NCBI RefSeq assembly: GCF_035594125.1
Contig: NC_087173.1
Coordinates: 14,883,755 to 14,947,754 of the forward strand
Length of the DNA stretch: 64,000 nucleotides
Reading direction: 5' to 3'
From: Scylla paramamosain
Taxonomy: Eukaryota > Arthropoda > Malacostraca > Decapoda > Portunidae
Position numbers and translations under genes: made by a program. This document shows, piece after piece, positions 24,113 through 41,251 of this stretch (positions within the stretch are counted from its first letter, which is position 1; every line of letters begins with the position of its first letter). Below the pieces are notes generated by a model, which searched no databases, was not told the DNA's origin, and worked only from the letters and a program-made list of their open reading frames with translations.

Positions 24113-27100
24113 TCAAAAATTGGTGGATAAGTGTCTTGAAACCTCCCTCTTGAAGGAATTCAAGTCATAGGAAGGTGGAAATACAGAAGCAGGCAAGGAA
24201 TTCCAGAGTTTACCAGAGAAAGGGATGAATGATTGAGAATACTGGTTAACTCTTGCGTTAGAGAGGTGGACAGAATAGGAGTGAGAGAAAGATGAAAGTC
24301 TTGTGCAGCGAGGCCGCGGAAGGAGGGGAGGCATGCAGTTAGCAAGATCAGAAGAGCAGTTAGCATGAAAATAGCGGTAGAAGACAGCTAGAGATGCAAC
24401 ATTGCGGCGGTGAGAGAGAGGCTGAAGACAGTCAGTTAGAGGAGAGGAGTTGATGAGACGAAAAGCTTTTGATTCCACCCTGTCTAGAACAGCAGTATGA
24501 GTGGAACCCCCCCAGACATGTGAAGCATACTCCATACATGGACGGATAAGGCCCTTGTACAGAGTTAGCAGCTGGGGGGGTGAGAAAAACTGGCGGAGAC
24601 GTCTCAGAACACCTAACTTCATAGAAGCTGTTTTAGCTAGAGATGAGATGTGAAGTTTCCAGTTCAGATTATAAGTAAAGGACAGACCAAGGATGTTCAG
24701 TGTAGAAGAGGGGGATAGTTGAGTGTCATTGAAGAAGAGGGGATAGTTGTCTGGAAGATTGTGTCGAGTTGATAGATGGAGGAATTGAGTTTTTGAGGCA
24801 TTGAACAATACCAAGTTTGCTCTGCCCCAATCAGAAATTTTAGAAAGATCAGAAGTCAGGCGTTCTGTGGCTTCCCTGCGTGATATGTTTACCTCCTGAA
24901 GGGTTGGACGTCTATGAAAAGACGTGGAAAAGTGCAGGGTGGTATCATCAGCATAGGAGTGGATAGGACAAGAAGTTTGGTTTAGAAGATCATTAATGAA
25001 TAATAAGAAGAGAGTGGGTGACAGGACAGAACCCTGAGGAACACCACTGTTAATAGATTTAGGAGAAGAACAGTGACCGTCTACCACAGCAGCAATAGAA
25101 CGGTCAGAAAGGAAACTTGAGATGAAGTTACAGAGAGAAGGATAGAAACCGTAGGAGGGTAGTTTGGAAATCAAAGCTTTGTGCCAGACTCTATCAAAGG
25201 CTTTTGATATGTCCAAGGCAACAGCAAAAGTTTCACCAAAGTCTCTAAAAGAGGATGACCAAGACTCAGTAAGGAAAGCCAGAAGATCACCAGTAGAGCG
25301 GCCTTGACGGAACCCATACTGGCGATCAGATAGAAGGTTGTGAAGTGATAGATGTTTAAGAATCTTCCTGTTGAGGATAGATTCAAAAACTTTAGATAAG
25401 CAGGAAATTAAAGCAATAGGACGGTAGTTTGAGGGATTAGAGCGGTCACCCTTTTTAGGAACAGGTTGAATGTAGGCAAACTTCCAGCAAGAAGGAAAGG
25501 TAGATGTTGACAGACAGAGCTGAAAGAGTTTGACTAGGCAAGGTGCAAGCACGGAGGCACAGTTTCGGAGAACAATAGGAGGGACCCCATCAGGTCCATA
25601 AGCCTTCTGAGGGTTTAGGCCAGCGAGGGCATGGAAAACATCATTACGAAGAATTTTAATACGAGGCATGAAGTAGTCAGAGGGTGGAGGAGAGGGAGGA
25701 ACAAGCCCAGAATCGTCCAAGGTAGAGTTTTTAGCAAAGGTTTGAGCAAAGAGTTCAGCTTTAGAAATAGATGTGATAGCAGTGGTGCCATCTGGTTGAA
25801 GTAGAGGAGGGAAAGAAGAAGAAGCAAAGTTATTGGAGATATTTTTGGCTAGATGCCAGAAATCACGAGGGGAGTTAGATCTTGAAAGGTTTTGACATTT
25901 TCTGTTAATGAAGGAGTTTTTGGCTAGTTGGAGAACAGACTTGGCATGGTTCCGGGCAGAAATATAAAGTGCATGAGATTCTGGTGAAGGAAGGCTTAAG
26001 TACCTTTTGTGGGCCACCACTCTATCATGTATAGCACGAGAACAAGCTGTGTTAAACCAAGGTTTAGAAGGTTTAGGACGAGAAAAAGAGTGAGGAATGT
26101 ACGCCTCCATGCCAGACACTATCACCTCTGTTATGCGCTCAGCACACAAAGACGGGTCTCTGACACGGAAGCAGTAGTCATACCAAGGAAAATCAGAAAA
26201 ATACCGCCTCAGGTCCCCCCAACTAGCAGAGGCAAAACGCCAGAGGCACCTTCGCTTTGGGGGATCCTGAGGAGGGATTGGAGTGATAGGACAAGATAAA
26301 GATATGAGATTGTGATCGGAGGAGCCCAACGGAGAAGAAAGGGTGACAGCATAAGCAGAAGGATTAGAGGTCAGGAAAAGGTCAAGAATGTTGGGCGTAT
26401 CTCCAAGACGGTCAGGAATACGAGTAGGGTGTTGCACCAATTGCTCTAGGTCATGGAGGATAGCAAAGTTGTAGGCTAGTTCACCAGGATGGTCAGTGAA
26501 GGGAGAGGAAAGCCAAAGCTGGTGGTGAACATTAAAGTCTCCAAGAATGGAGATCTCTGCAAAAGGGAAGAGGGTCAGAATGTGCTCCACTTTGGAAGTT
26601 AAGTAGTCAAAGAATTTCTTATAGTCAGAGGAGTTAGGAGAGAGGTATACAGCACAGATAAATTTAGTATGAGAATGACTCTGTAGTCGTAGCCAGATGG
26701 TGGAAAACTCGGAAGATTCAAGAGCGTGGGCACGAGAGCAGGTTAAGTCATTGCGCACATAAACGCAGCATCCAGCTTTGGATCGAAAATGAGGATAGAG
26801 AAAGTAGGAGGGAACAGAAAAGGGGCTACTGTCAGTTGCCTCAGACACCTGAGTTTCAGTGAGGAAAAGAAGATGAGGTTTAGAAGAGGAGAGGTGGTGT
26901 TCTACAGATTGAAAATTAGATCTTAGACCGCGAATGTTGCAGAAGTTAATGAAGAAAAAGTTGAGGGGGGTGTCAAGACACTTAGGGTCGTCGACGGAAA
27001 GGCAGTCCGACCTGGGGACATTTATGGTCCCCTCCCCAGATGGGGACTCCGAGGCTGGTGTAGGAGTCGCCATGATTTTAAAATTTTTGGAGTGAAGGGT

Positions 27101-27241
27101 GTGTGTGTTATTAGGTGCTTGTAGTTTTGTGTGGAGGGAGAGAGTTGTCTTTAGAGGGCAGGCTGTGACTACCCCCTTGTGTTGTGAGACACAAAGGGAA
27201 ACGTTCAGTGAGGTCACAGCTGGGTTTAATGATAAGTTCAC
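24113..27241 (-). CDS. Endonuclease-reverse transcriptase polyprotein (LINE ORF2)
   Basis: The protein has 1,042 residues with no internal stop. It would nick the target DNA and copy the element RNA at the nick (target-primed reverse transcription) in the nucleus. Residues about 95-315 form an exonuclease-endonuclease-phosphatase (APE-like) domain, with INFCNIRG (98-105), the catalytic Glu in LTETQ (E129), GDFN (234-237) and SDH (308-310). Residues about 590-860 form the reverse transcriptase, with PVPKKGD (593-599), [10 protein letters not shown] (604-613), [10 protein letters not shown] (641-650), ALDISKAFD with the first catalytic Asp (D677), [11 protein letters not shown] (732-742) and the YADD box (763-766). 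A thumb-like region with NILGL and [13 protein letters not shown] (898-910) follows, and the C-terminus has the GKLWNSLP motif (1010-1017). No RNase H domain is seen. The first Met is at 27,241. Met57 (codon 27,073-27,071) starts MATPTPASE and is an equally plausible start, because the first 56 residues look like translated leader. All catalytic residues are intact, so the copy looks young. Confidence 0.93.
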   Translation of the reverse strand: MNLSLNPAVTSLNVSLCVSQHKGVVTACPLKTTLSLHTKLQAPNNTHTLHSKNFKIMATPTPASESPSGEGTINVPRSDCLSVDDPKCLDTPLNFFFINFCNIRGLRSNFQSVEHHLSSSKPHLLFLTETQVSEATDSSPFSVPSYFLYPHFRSKAGCCVYVRNDLTCSRAHALESSEFSTIWLRLQSHSHTKFICAVYLSPNSSDYKKFFDYLTSKVEHILTLFPFAEISILGDFNVHHQLWLSSPFTDHPGELAYNFAILHDLEQLVQHPTRIPDRLGDTPNILDLFLTSNPSAYAVTLSSPLGSSDHNLISLSCPITPIPPQDPPKRRCLWRFASASWGDLRRYFSDFPWYDYCFRVRDPSLCAERITEVIVSGMEAYIPHSFSRPKPSKPWFNTACSRAIHDRVVAHKRYLSLPSPESHALYISARNHAKSVLQLAKNSFINRKCQNLSRSNSPRDFWHLAKNISNNFASSSFPPLLQPDGTTAITSISKAELFAQTFAKNSTLDDSGLVPPSPPPSDYFMPRIKILRNDVFHALAGLNPQKAYGPDGVPPIVLRNCASVLAPCLVKLFQLCLSTSTFPSCWKFAYIQPVPKKGDRSNPSNYRPIALISCLSKVFESILNRKILKHLSLHNLLSDRQYGFRQGRSTGDLLAFLTESWSSSFRDFGETFAVALDISKAFDRVWHKALISKLPSYGFYPSLCNFISSFLSDRSIAAVVDGHCSSPKSINSGVPQGSVLSPTLFLLFINDLLNQTSCPIHSYADDTTLHFSTSFHRRPTLQEVNISRREATERLTSDLSKISDWGRANLVLFNASKTQFLHLSTRHNLPDNYPLFFNDTQLSPSSTLNILGLSFTYNLNWKLHISSLAKTASMKLGVLRRLRQFFSPPQLLTLYKGLIRPCMEYASHVWGGSTHTAVLDRVESKAFRLINSSPLTDCLQPLSHRRNVASLAVFYRYFHANCSSDLANCMPPLLPRPRCTRLSSFSHSYSVHLSNARVNQYSQSFIPFSGKLWNSLPASVFPPSYDLNSFKREVSRHLSTNF

Positions 27242-27317
27242 AGCACCCCCTGAACAGTGCTTTAGACCTCACTGGGAGTAATTATCGTTTCGGCAGGTGT
27301 CTACTGCCTCCTCCTCC

Positions 27318-29795
27318 TATAGAGTGCTTTGCATCCATTTTCGCGTTTTTTTTTTATGTAACAAGCTCAAAAACACACAAAATATACTTTTTTGGTAATG
27401 TTATTCTATTTATTTATATTAGTTGGTTTGCATCTGTTTTAGCGTTTTTCTACGTAAATCTTTTAAAAGACACGTTTCCAGTAATTTTGCTATGGATTTC
27501 CATATAGAGTGACTTTCATATTATTTATCGTTTTGGTGCCTAACATGCTTTTTGGTGCCTTTTGCTTCCCAATATAGAGTGCTTTCCATCCATTTTCGCG
27601 TTTTTTGTAGGTAACAATTTCAAAAACACATAAAAATATATCATTTTGGTAATGTTATTCTATTTTTTTCATTTTGGTTGTTTTGCATCCATTTTAGCGT
27701 TTTCTACGTAAAACACTGAAAAGACACGTTTTCAGTTATTTTGTTTTGGATTCTCATATAGATTGACTTCCTTGGGTTTTATCGTGTTGGTTCCTAACAT
27801 GCTGAAAAACACTCATGAGACAGTTTTCTGGCAAAGACGTTTAATTTCCCCATATAGGTGGCTTTGCATGCACTTTATTGGTTTGGTACATAGCAGTCCG
27901 ATAAAAGCTAAATTTAACTTTTTGGATAATGTTCTTATTTCACATAATTTCCTGAATTTTGCCCGAATTTTGGCATGTCGGTACCTGTGAAGATGAATGA
28001 GAAAGAAAAAAAATATTTTATTTTTTTTGTTTATTTATTGTTTCTCAATAAAGAGTGTTATTTGTGGCTTTTAGCTTTTTGGTAATTAATGAACCTAAAA
28101 ACACTCATAATACACGTTTCTCGTAATCTCCTTTCGTTTCCCAAAAATAGTGTTCTTTGCATGTATTTAAGCGTTTTTATTGGTAACATGATAAAAAAAA
28201 AACACTCAAAATACATGTTTTTGTTAATGTTATTCTGTTTCACCATAAAGAGTGTTTTCAATGCGTTTTAGTGTTTTGGTATATAAGGAGCTCAAAAACA
28301 CTTAAAGGCAAGTTCTTTGTAAAAATTAGTTTTCCTCCAATGTAATGTGATATCCCTGTTTTTTAGTGCTTTATTGCCTATCACGCTCAAAAACACTCAA
28401 AAGACACTTTTCTGGTAAAGTCATTTTTTTTATCCCACAAATCTATTTTTGCATGCAATTTGGGGTTTTGGTAACTAAGAATGTGAAAAGCACTCAAAAT
28501 ACACGCATTTATTAAGGTTTTTCTGTTTCTCAATTAGGAGTGTTATACATGAGTTTTAGCATTTTTGTATCTAGGAAACCTCTCCATATACACGAGATTT
28601 TGTGTTTTTTGCCTTTTGAACTATAAAACACTCATTATACACTTTTCTTGCAATGTCCTTTTGTTTCCCAATATAGGGTGCTTTACATCAATTTTCGCGT
28701 TTTTTTTGTAGGTAACAAGATGAAAAACACTCAAAATATATCTTTTTAGTAACGTTTTTTCTGTTTCTTGATATTGGTTGCTTTGCATCCGTTTTAGCGA
28801 TTTTCTACGTAAAACACTGAGAAGACACGTTTTCAGTAACTTTGTTTTGGATTCCTATATAGAGTGAGTTCCATATTATTTATCGTTTTGGTGCCTAACA
28901 TGCTAAAAAACACTCAAAACACAGATTTCTGGTAAGATCGTTTAATTTCCTCATATAGGAGGCTTTGCATGCACTTTAGGGTTTGGTACATAACAATCCG
29001 AAAAAAAAAGCTGAAATTAACTTTTTTGATAATATTTTTTTTTTATCATATGATTGCCCTGAATTTTCATAGAATTTTGGCATCTCGGTACCTATGAATA
29101 TGAATAACAAAAAAAAAAAAAAAAATTCCTATTTAAAAAAAATTTTTTTTATCTTTTTATTTTCTAAATAAAGAGTGTTATTTGTGGGTTTTAGCTTTTT
29201 GGTACTTAAGGAACTTAAAAAACACTCATAATACACGTTTCTCGTAATGTCCTTTTGTTTCCCAAACATAATGTTCTTTCCATGTATTTAAGCGTTTTTA
29301 TAGATAACATGATCAAAAACACTCATAATACATGTTTTTGGTATTGTTATTCTGTTTCTCCATAAAGTTTGTTTTGCATGCGTTTTACCGGTTTGGTATT
29401 TAAGCAGCTCAAAAACACTTAAAGGCAAGTTTTTGGTATAAATTGGTGTTATTCCAATGTAATATGATTGCCCTGCTTTTTAGTACTTTGCATTTTGGAT
29501 AACCTAACAAAATTGCCTATCACGCCGAAAACACTTAAAAGACACTTTTCTGGTAATGTCATTTTTTTCTCACATAAAGGTTATTTCGCATGAAATTTGG
29601 GGTTTTGGTAACTAAGAATGTGAAAAGCACTCAAAATACACGCATTTAGTAAGGTTGTTCTGTTTCTCAGTTAAGAGTGTTATTCATGAGTTTCAGCATT
29701 TTGGTATCTAAGAACCTTCTCTATATACACGAGTTTTTGTGTTTTTTGCCTTTTGGTTCTTTTGAACTATAAAAGAAAAACTCATAATACACATT
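27318..29795 (+). repeat. HOR-type satellite, F orientation, right flank of the retrotransposon
   Basis: The array resumes after the insertion and runs for two HOR periods, with landmarks near 27,980 and 29,085. It includes the unusual joint aacatgctttttggtgcct (27,544 onward), which is shared with 11,190, 54,147 and 63,327. Near 29,490-29,512 an extra block of about 25 bp (gcattttggataacctaac) sits inside a unit. The block up to about 28,200 matches 63,110-64,000. No gene is seen. Confidence 0.88.
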
Positions 29796-30126
29796 TGCCA
29801 AAAACGTGTATTTTGAATGTTTTTTAGCTTATTTCGTACCAATACGCAAAAATTCATCCATTTCACCCTTTATAAGGTAAAGAGACGACATTCCTAGAAA
29901 AAAAAAATGTTATTTCGGGGCTTTTCAGCGTTTGGCACCAAAACTCTAAAGAGCATGGAAGACACTCTATAAAAATCAAAACAACATTATCAAAATGGTG
30001 TCTTTTGAGTGTTTTTGAGCTTCTTACATTCCAAAATGCTAAAACGCGTGCACAATAGCCTTTATCGGGAGACATTACTAAAAACGTATGATTTAAGCGT
30101 TTTCCAGCTTTTTAGAAACCAAAACG
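29796..30126 (-). repeat. Diverged satellite, short R-orientation segment
   Basis: The polarity changes at about 29,795, after ctcataatacaca, where tttgccaaaaacgtg starts the R reading. It changes back near 30,126, where aaaccaaaacg meets tgtttcagtatttt. The three or so monomers inside are strongly diverged. No gene is seen. Confidence 0.75.
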
Positions 30127-31701
30127 TGTTTCAGTATTTTATTACCTAAGAAGCTCAAAAACACTTATAATATACGTTTTTCGTAATGTTGTTCTGTTTT
30201 TTGTATATGGTATTCTGTATAGATTGTTGTACTTAACATGAGGAAAAAACCCATTTGTTTGGTTAATTTGTGTGCATTTTGGCGTTTTCGTACCCAACAA
30301 GCTCAAAAACACTGAAAACACACATTTTTGGTAATGTTCTATTTCACCATAAAGGATGTTTTGCACGCTTTTTAGAAATTCGGTACGTAAGAGGCTCAAA
30401 ACATTCAAAAGACACGTTTTCGATGTCTTATTTTTTTTTTTTCCTATATAGATTTCCGTTTTTTTTTCTTTTTTGTGGGGTTGGTTTCTAATATGGTCAA
30501 AACACTCAAATGACACGTTTCCGGTAATATAATTTCTTTACATCAAATAGTGTGCTGTCTGCATTTTGGCGTTTTGGTAGCTAATGATCGGAAAAACTCT
30601 CATAAAAGGGTGTTGTTCATGCGTTTTACAGTTTTAGTACGTAAGAAACTGAAAAACACTCAAAAGACAAGTTTTTGTTAATATTAATTGCTTTTCCTAT
30701 ACAGGTTCTCTTGCATGCACTTTGGTGTTTTTGTATCTAACAAGCTCAAAAACACTCAGCATACAAGTTTTCGTTATGTTGGTCTGTTTTTTTTTTTTAT
30801 GTATGGTGTTCACTATGCTTTTAGGCGTTTTGGTACCTATCATGGGGAAAAAAACTTATAAAGTACGCTTTTGGTAATGTTGTTTTCTTTCTGCAAATAT
30901 AGTATTATTCACGTGTTTTAGACTTTTGGTATCTATGAAGCTGAAAAAGACATAATACACCTTTATGTTAATATCGTTTCTTTTACCTATATAGGGTAAT
31001 TTGCTTACATTTTGGAGTTTTGTTACCTAACAAGCTAAAAAAAATCTCAGAACATACGTTTTTTTGTTAATGTTGTTTTGGACGCCTTTTATCGTTTTGG
31101 TACGTAAAAAGCTCAAAAACGCTCGATTTTGTTAATGTTATCTTGTTTTCCCATATAGGGTGTTTTCCTTGCCTTTTTAGCGTTTTGCTGCCTAATACGC
31201 TCAAAACACCTAAATGGCAAGTTTTTGGTGGTTTTGCTACTGGTTTTGTTAATGTTTTTTTTTTTTTATTTCTCTCTCTCATATAGAGTAATATTCACGT
31301 GTTTTAGCGTTTTGGTACGTAAAAAAAAAAAAAAAAAAACACTCATAATACACGTTTCTGTTAATATCGTTTCGTTTCCTTAAATGTGTTCTTTGCATGC
31401 AATATGGGGTCTAGTACCTAACAAGTTAAAAGACACTGAAATAAGAATTTTTTGCTAAAGTTTCCCGTAAATGTTTCTTTGCTCACATTTTAGCGTTTTG
31501 TACGCTCAAAAACACTAAAAAGAAACGTTTTTGACAATATTAATCTGTTTCTCCATGAAGTTTCTTTTCTATGCATTATAGTGTTTTGGTACGTAAAAAG
31601 CTGAAAACACTCAAAAGACACGTTTTTGTTTGTTTATCCAGTATAGCTTACTTTCCATGCACTTTGGCGTTTTCGAAAACACTACTAATACATGTTTTTG
31701 T
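30127..31701 (+). repeat. Diverged monomeric satellite, F orientation
   Basis: About sixteen monomers share cores such as ttttggcgttttggta and joints such as aagctcaaaaacactc, but they are not in HOR order and differ strongly from each other. The HOR landmark module is absent. The segment ends at a polarity switch near 31,701 (acatgtttttg followed by taccctaaatgagg). No gene is seen; the open frames at 30,142-30,516 and 31,067-31,282 are repeat fragments. Confidence 0.8.
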
Positions 31702-33305
31702 ACCCTAAATGAGGAAAGGAAACGCGATTTCCAGAAAAGTGCCTTTTGAATGTTTATTGGCGTGCTAGGCACCAAAACGCTAAAAAGCATGGAAAGCACC
31801 CTATAAAGGAAAACAAAACAACTTAACCAAAAACGTCTGTTTTCAGTGTTTTTGAGTTTCTTACCTACCGAAACGCTAAAAGGCATGAAAAAAAAAAAAC
31901 ATGGAGAAATAATATTATCAAAAACAAATATTTAAAAAAGCATGGAAAGCACCCTAATAAGGAAAACAAAACAACTTTACCATAAACGTGTGTTTTCATT
32001 ATTTTTTACTTTCTTACGTACCGAAAGGCTAAATCGCATGAAAAAAAAAAAAACGGAGAAATAATATCAAAAACAAATATTTCGAGTGTTTTTGAGTTAG
32101 TTAAGTAGAAAAACGCCAAAATACATATATAGTATCTTAAATAGGAAAATGAAAAGACGTTACTAAAATGTGTACTATTGTTTTTTTTTTTTAACTTATT
32201 AGGTACGAAGTCACTAAAATGCATGAATAACACTCTATATGAAATAACATTACTAGAAACATATATTTTCAGTGTTATCACATTGTTATGCATGAAAACG
32301 CCATAATGCATATAAAGCCTCCTATTTGAGGAAAGGAAACGAGATTTCAGAAACGTGTCTAAAATGTGTTCTTCAGCGTGTTAGGCAAAAAAATGCTAAA
32401 AAGCATACAAATCACCTGATATGGGAATACAAAACAACATAAAGAAAACGTTTCTTTTGAGTGTCCTACGTACCAAAACGAAAAAAAAAAAAAAAAAACA
32501 GAAAACATCCTTTATGGAGAAACAGAATAACATTACCAAAAACAAGTATTTTTAATGTTTTATAAGATTGTTACGTAAAAAAACGCCTAAATGAATCGAA
32601 AATACCCTATATAGGAAAAATGAAGACATTACGAGAAACGTGTATTATGAGTGTTTTCGACCTTCTTAGTATCAAAAGAGTAAAACGCATGAATAACGCT
32701 CTATATGGAGAAAAAGAACAATATTGCCAAAAAAAAAACGTGCATTTTGAGTGTTATGACATTGTTAGTTACCAAAAAGCCAAAATGCATGCAAAGACCC
32801 ATATATAGATATATGAAACGACATTAAAAACGCATGAAAATACCCTATATGGAGAAACAGAATACATTTACCCAAAACGTGTATTTTGAGTGTTTTTGAG
32901 CTTGTTATGTGCAAAATCGCCTATCATCAAACAAAACACCCTGCATATGGAAATGAAAGGACATTACGAGAAACGTTTGTTATGTTTTTTTTTTTATTAT
33001 TACTCTCTTAAGTACCAAATCAGTAAAAAGCTTCAATAGTGCTCTGAAGAAAAAGAACAAACTTACCAAAAACGTGTATTTTTTTACATTGATAATTACC
33101 AAAATGCCAACATGCATGTAAAGCAACCTATATGAAGAAATGAAACGAAATCATTAGAAACTTGTCTTTTGTTGTTTTTTTGAGCGTGTTCGGCACCAAA
33201 TCAGTAAGAAGCAACGAAATCACCCTATAGGGGAATACAAAACTATTAAAACATCTCTTTAGAGTGTTTTTTTTTAGGTTCTTACGAACTAAAATGTCAA
33301 AATAC
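31702..33305 (-). repeat. Diverged monomeric satellite, R orientation
   Basis: The monomers are R-oriented and diverged, without HOR order. A local tandem duplication of about 152 bp lies at 31,782-32,082. The last 490 bp (32,812-33,305) are an inverted copy of 22,455-22,945; both contain the rare element around gcctatcatcaaacaaaac or its complement. No gene is seen. Confidence 0.82.
31782..32082 (-). repeat. Local tandem duplication, period about 152 bp
   Basis: The sequence aaagcatggaaagcaccct to aaaacaaatat occurs at 31,784-31,932 and again at 31,935-32,081. The copies differ by point changes and by the length of an A run. The period corresponds to about one and a half monomers and not to the usual 96 bp, so this is a local event on top of the normal tandem array. 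Confidence 0.8.
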
Positions 33306-34361
33306 ACTCCTTTATGGAGAAGCAGAATAACATTAACAAAAGTAAGTGTTTTTGAGTGTTTTTTTTATCATGTTACCTGTAAAAAACACTTAAATTCATG
33401 CAAAGATCCCTATATTTGGGAAACGAAAGGACATTACGAGAAATGTGTATTATGAATGATTTTAAGTTCCTTAAGTACTAAAACGTTAAAACCTACAAAT
33501 AACACTCTTTATAGAGAAAAAAAAAAAATAGCATTTTTATTTTTTTGTTATTAATGTTCATAGGTAACAATATGCCAAATTCTGCAAAAATTCAGGGAAA
33601 TTATGTGGAAAAAAGAACATTATCGAAAAAGTTAATTTTACCTTTTTTTTCGGAGTTATGTACCAAACCATAAAGTGTATGCAAAGCCACCTATTTGGGA
33701 AAATTTAACGACTTAACAAGAAACCTGTGTTTTGAGTGTTTTTCCGCATGTTAGGCACCAAAACGATAGCTAATATGAAAGTCACTCTATATGGAAATCC
33801 AAAACAAAATTACTGAAAACGTGTCTTTTAAAAGATTTACGTAGAAAAATGCTAAAACGGATGCAAACCAACCAATATGAAAAAATAGAATAACATTACC
33901 AGAAAAGTATATTTTGTGTGTTTTTGAGCTTGTTACATGAAAAAAAAAACCGCAAAAATGGATGCAAAGCACTGTATATTAGGAAAAAAAAAGGACATAA
34001 CGAGAAACGTGTATAATGAGTGTTTTATAGTTTCACCAGAATCACAAGGCAAAAAACGCAAAACTTGTCTGTGTGGAGAAGTTTCTAAGATACCAAAATG
34101 CTGAAACTCATGAATAACACTCTTAATCAAGAAACAGAGCAACCTTACTAAATGCATGTATTTTAAGTGTTTTTTTTTACATTTTTAGTTACCAAAACCC
34201 AAAATTCCATGCGAAACTAGCTTTATGTGGGAAAAAAAATGACATTATCAGAAAAGTGTCTTTGAGTGTTTTTGAGCATGTTAGACAATAAAACAGGGCA
34301 ATCATATTACATGGGAATAAAACCAACTTTTACGAAGAACTTGCCTTTTTTTGTGTTTTTG
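33306..34361 (-). repeat. HOR-type satellite, R orientation, left of the second inset
   Basis: One HOR period has its landmark near 33,560. It reads as the reverse complement of 44,664-45,460; the two share tctttatggagaagcag/ctgcttctccataaagga and an unusual cacacag/ctgtgtgg variant near 34,066 and 44,690. Around 33,975-34,000 it carries an unoccupied version of the site where the retrotransposon sits at 23,995. No gene is seen. Confidence 0.85.
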
Positions 34362-34838
34362 ACACGCATTTAGTAAGGTTGTTCTGTTTCTCAATTAAGA
34401 GTGTTATTCATGAGTTGCAGCATTTTGATATCTAGAAAACTTCCCCATATACGCGAGTTTTTGCGTTTTTTGCCTTGTGGTTTTTTTTGAACTATAAAAC
34501 ATTCATTATACACTTTTCTCGCTATGTCCCTTTGTTTCCCAATATAGAGTGCTTTGTATCAATTTTTGCGTTTCATTGTAGGTAACAAGCTAAAAAACAC
34601 TCAATATATACATTTTTGGTAAGGTATTCTGCTTCTTGATATTGGTTGGTTTCCATCAGTTTTAGTGTTTTTCTACGTAAAACACTGAGAAGACAGGTTT
34701 TCAGTAATTTTCTTTTGGATTCCCACATAGAGTGAGTTCCTTATTATTTATCGTTTTGGTGCCTAACATGCTGAAAAACACTCAAAAGACAGATTTCTGG
34801 TAATGTCTTCAATTTCCTCATATGCGAGGCCTTGCATG
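34362..34838 (+). repeat. Inverted satellite inset (F within R), copy 2
   Basis: This is the same 477-bp inset as at 23,131-23,606 and 53,087-53,539, seen here from the other strand. It is bounded by gtgtttttg/acacgcattt on the left and cttgcatg/tcttttgag on the right, which are the complements of the other two junctions. It shows that a larger segment around the inset has been copied in opposite orientation. Confidence 0.87.
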
Positions 34839-41176
<6,338 letters not shown>

Positions 41177-41190
<14 letters not shown>

Positions 41191-41210
41191 ATTTTGGCAT
41201 TTTATTTTTC
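41177..41210. repeat. Perfect inverted repeat at a polarity switch
   Basis: Arms of 14 nt (gaaaaataaaatgc at 41,177-41,190 and gcattttatttttc at 41,197-41,210) enclose a 6-nt loop (attttg). The satellite reads R to the left and F to the right, so the hairpin is centred on the point where array orientation changes. Confidence 0.9.
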
Positions 41211-41251
41211 ACGGAAGAGCTGAAAAACACTGAAAATACACGCTTTTGGTA

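Larger units (their letters stand above)
23995..27317 (-). mobile_element. Non-LTR retrotransposon (LINE), apparently complete single-ORF element
   Basis: This 3.3-kb insertion has clearly higher GC than the satellite around it and its sense strand is minus. The 5' end is at about 27,317 and starts with an aggaggagg stretch. A 5' leader of about 76 nt precedes the first ATG of a single long ORF. The 3' UTR (24,022-24,112) is followed by a poly(A) tail of 27 nt, seen as T on the plus strand at 23,995-24,021. The flanks share at least tata (23,991-23,994 and 27,318-27,321), a possible short target-site duplication. Related satellite copies without the insert show the empty site. No ORF1 (gag-like) is present, so the element either belongs to a single-ORF lineage or is 5'-truncated. 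I place it in the Jockey/CR1 broad group by motif style only. Confidence 0.93.

Noticed and set aside
26009..26299. Plus-strand open frame of 96 codons
   Set aside because: It is antisense to the endonuclease region of the retrotransposon ORF and has no recognisable content.
27099..27507. Plus-strand open frames across the retrotransposon 5' end
   Set aside because: They are antisense to the element and run through its boundary into satellite, so they cannot be an old gene.
30142..30516. Open frame of 124 codons in the satellite, and about a hundred other open frames of 60-117 codons
   Set aside because: They are translations of the satellite monomers. They show the same 32-residue pseudo-period, start and stop at indels, and occur on both strands. 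No domain, codon bias or gene context supports them.
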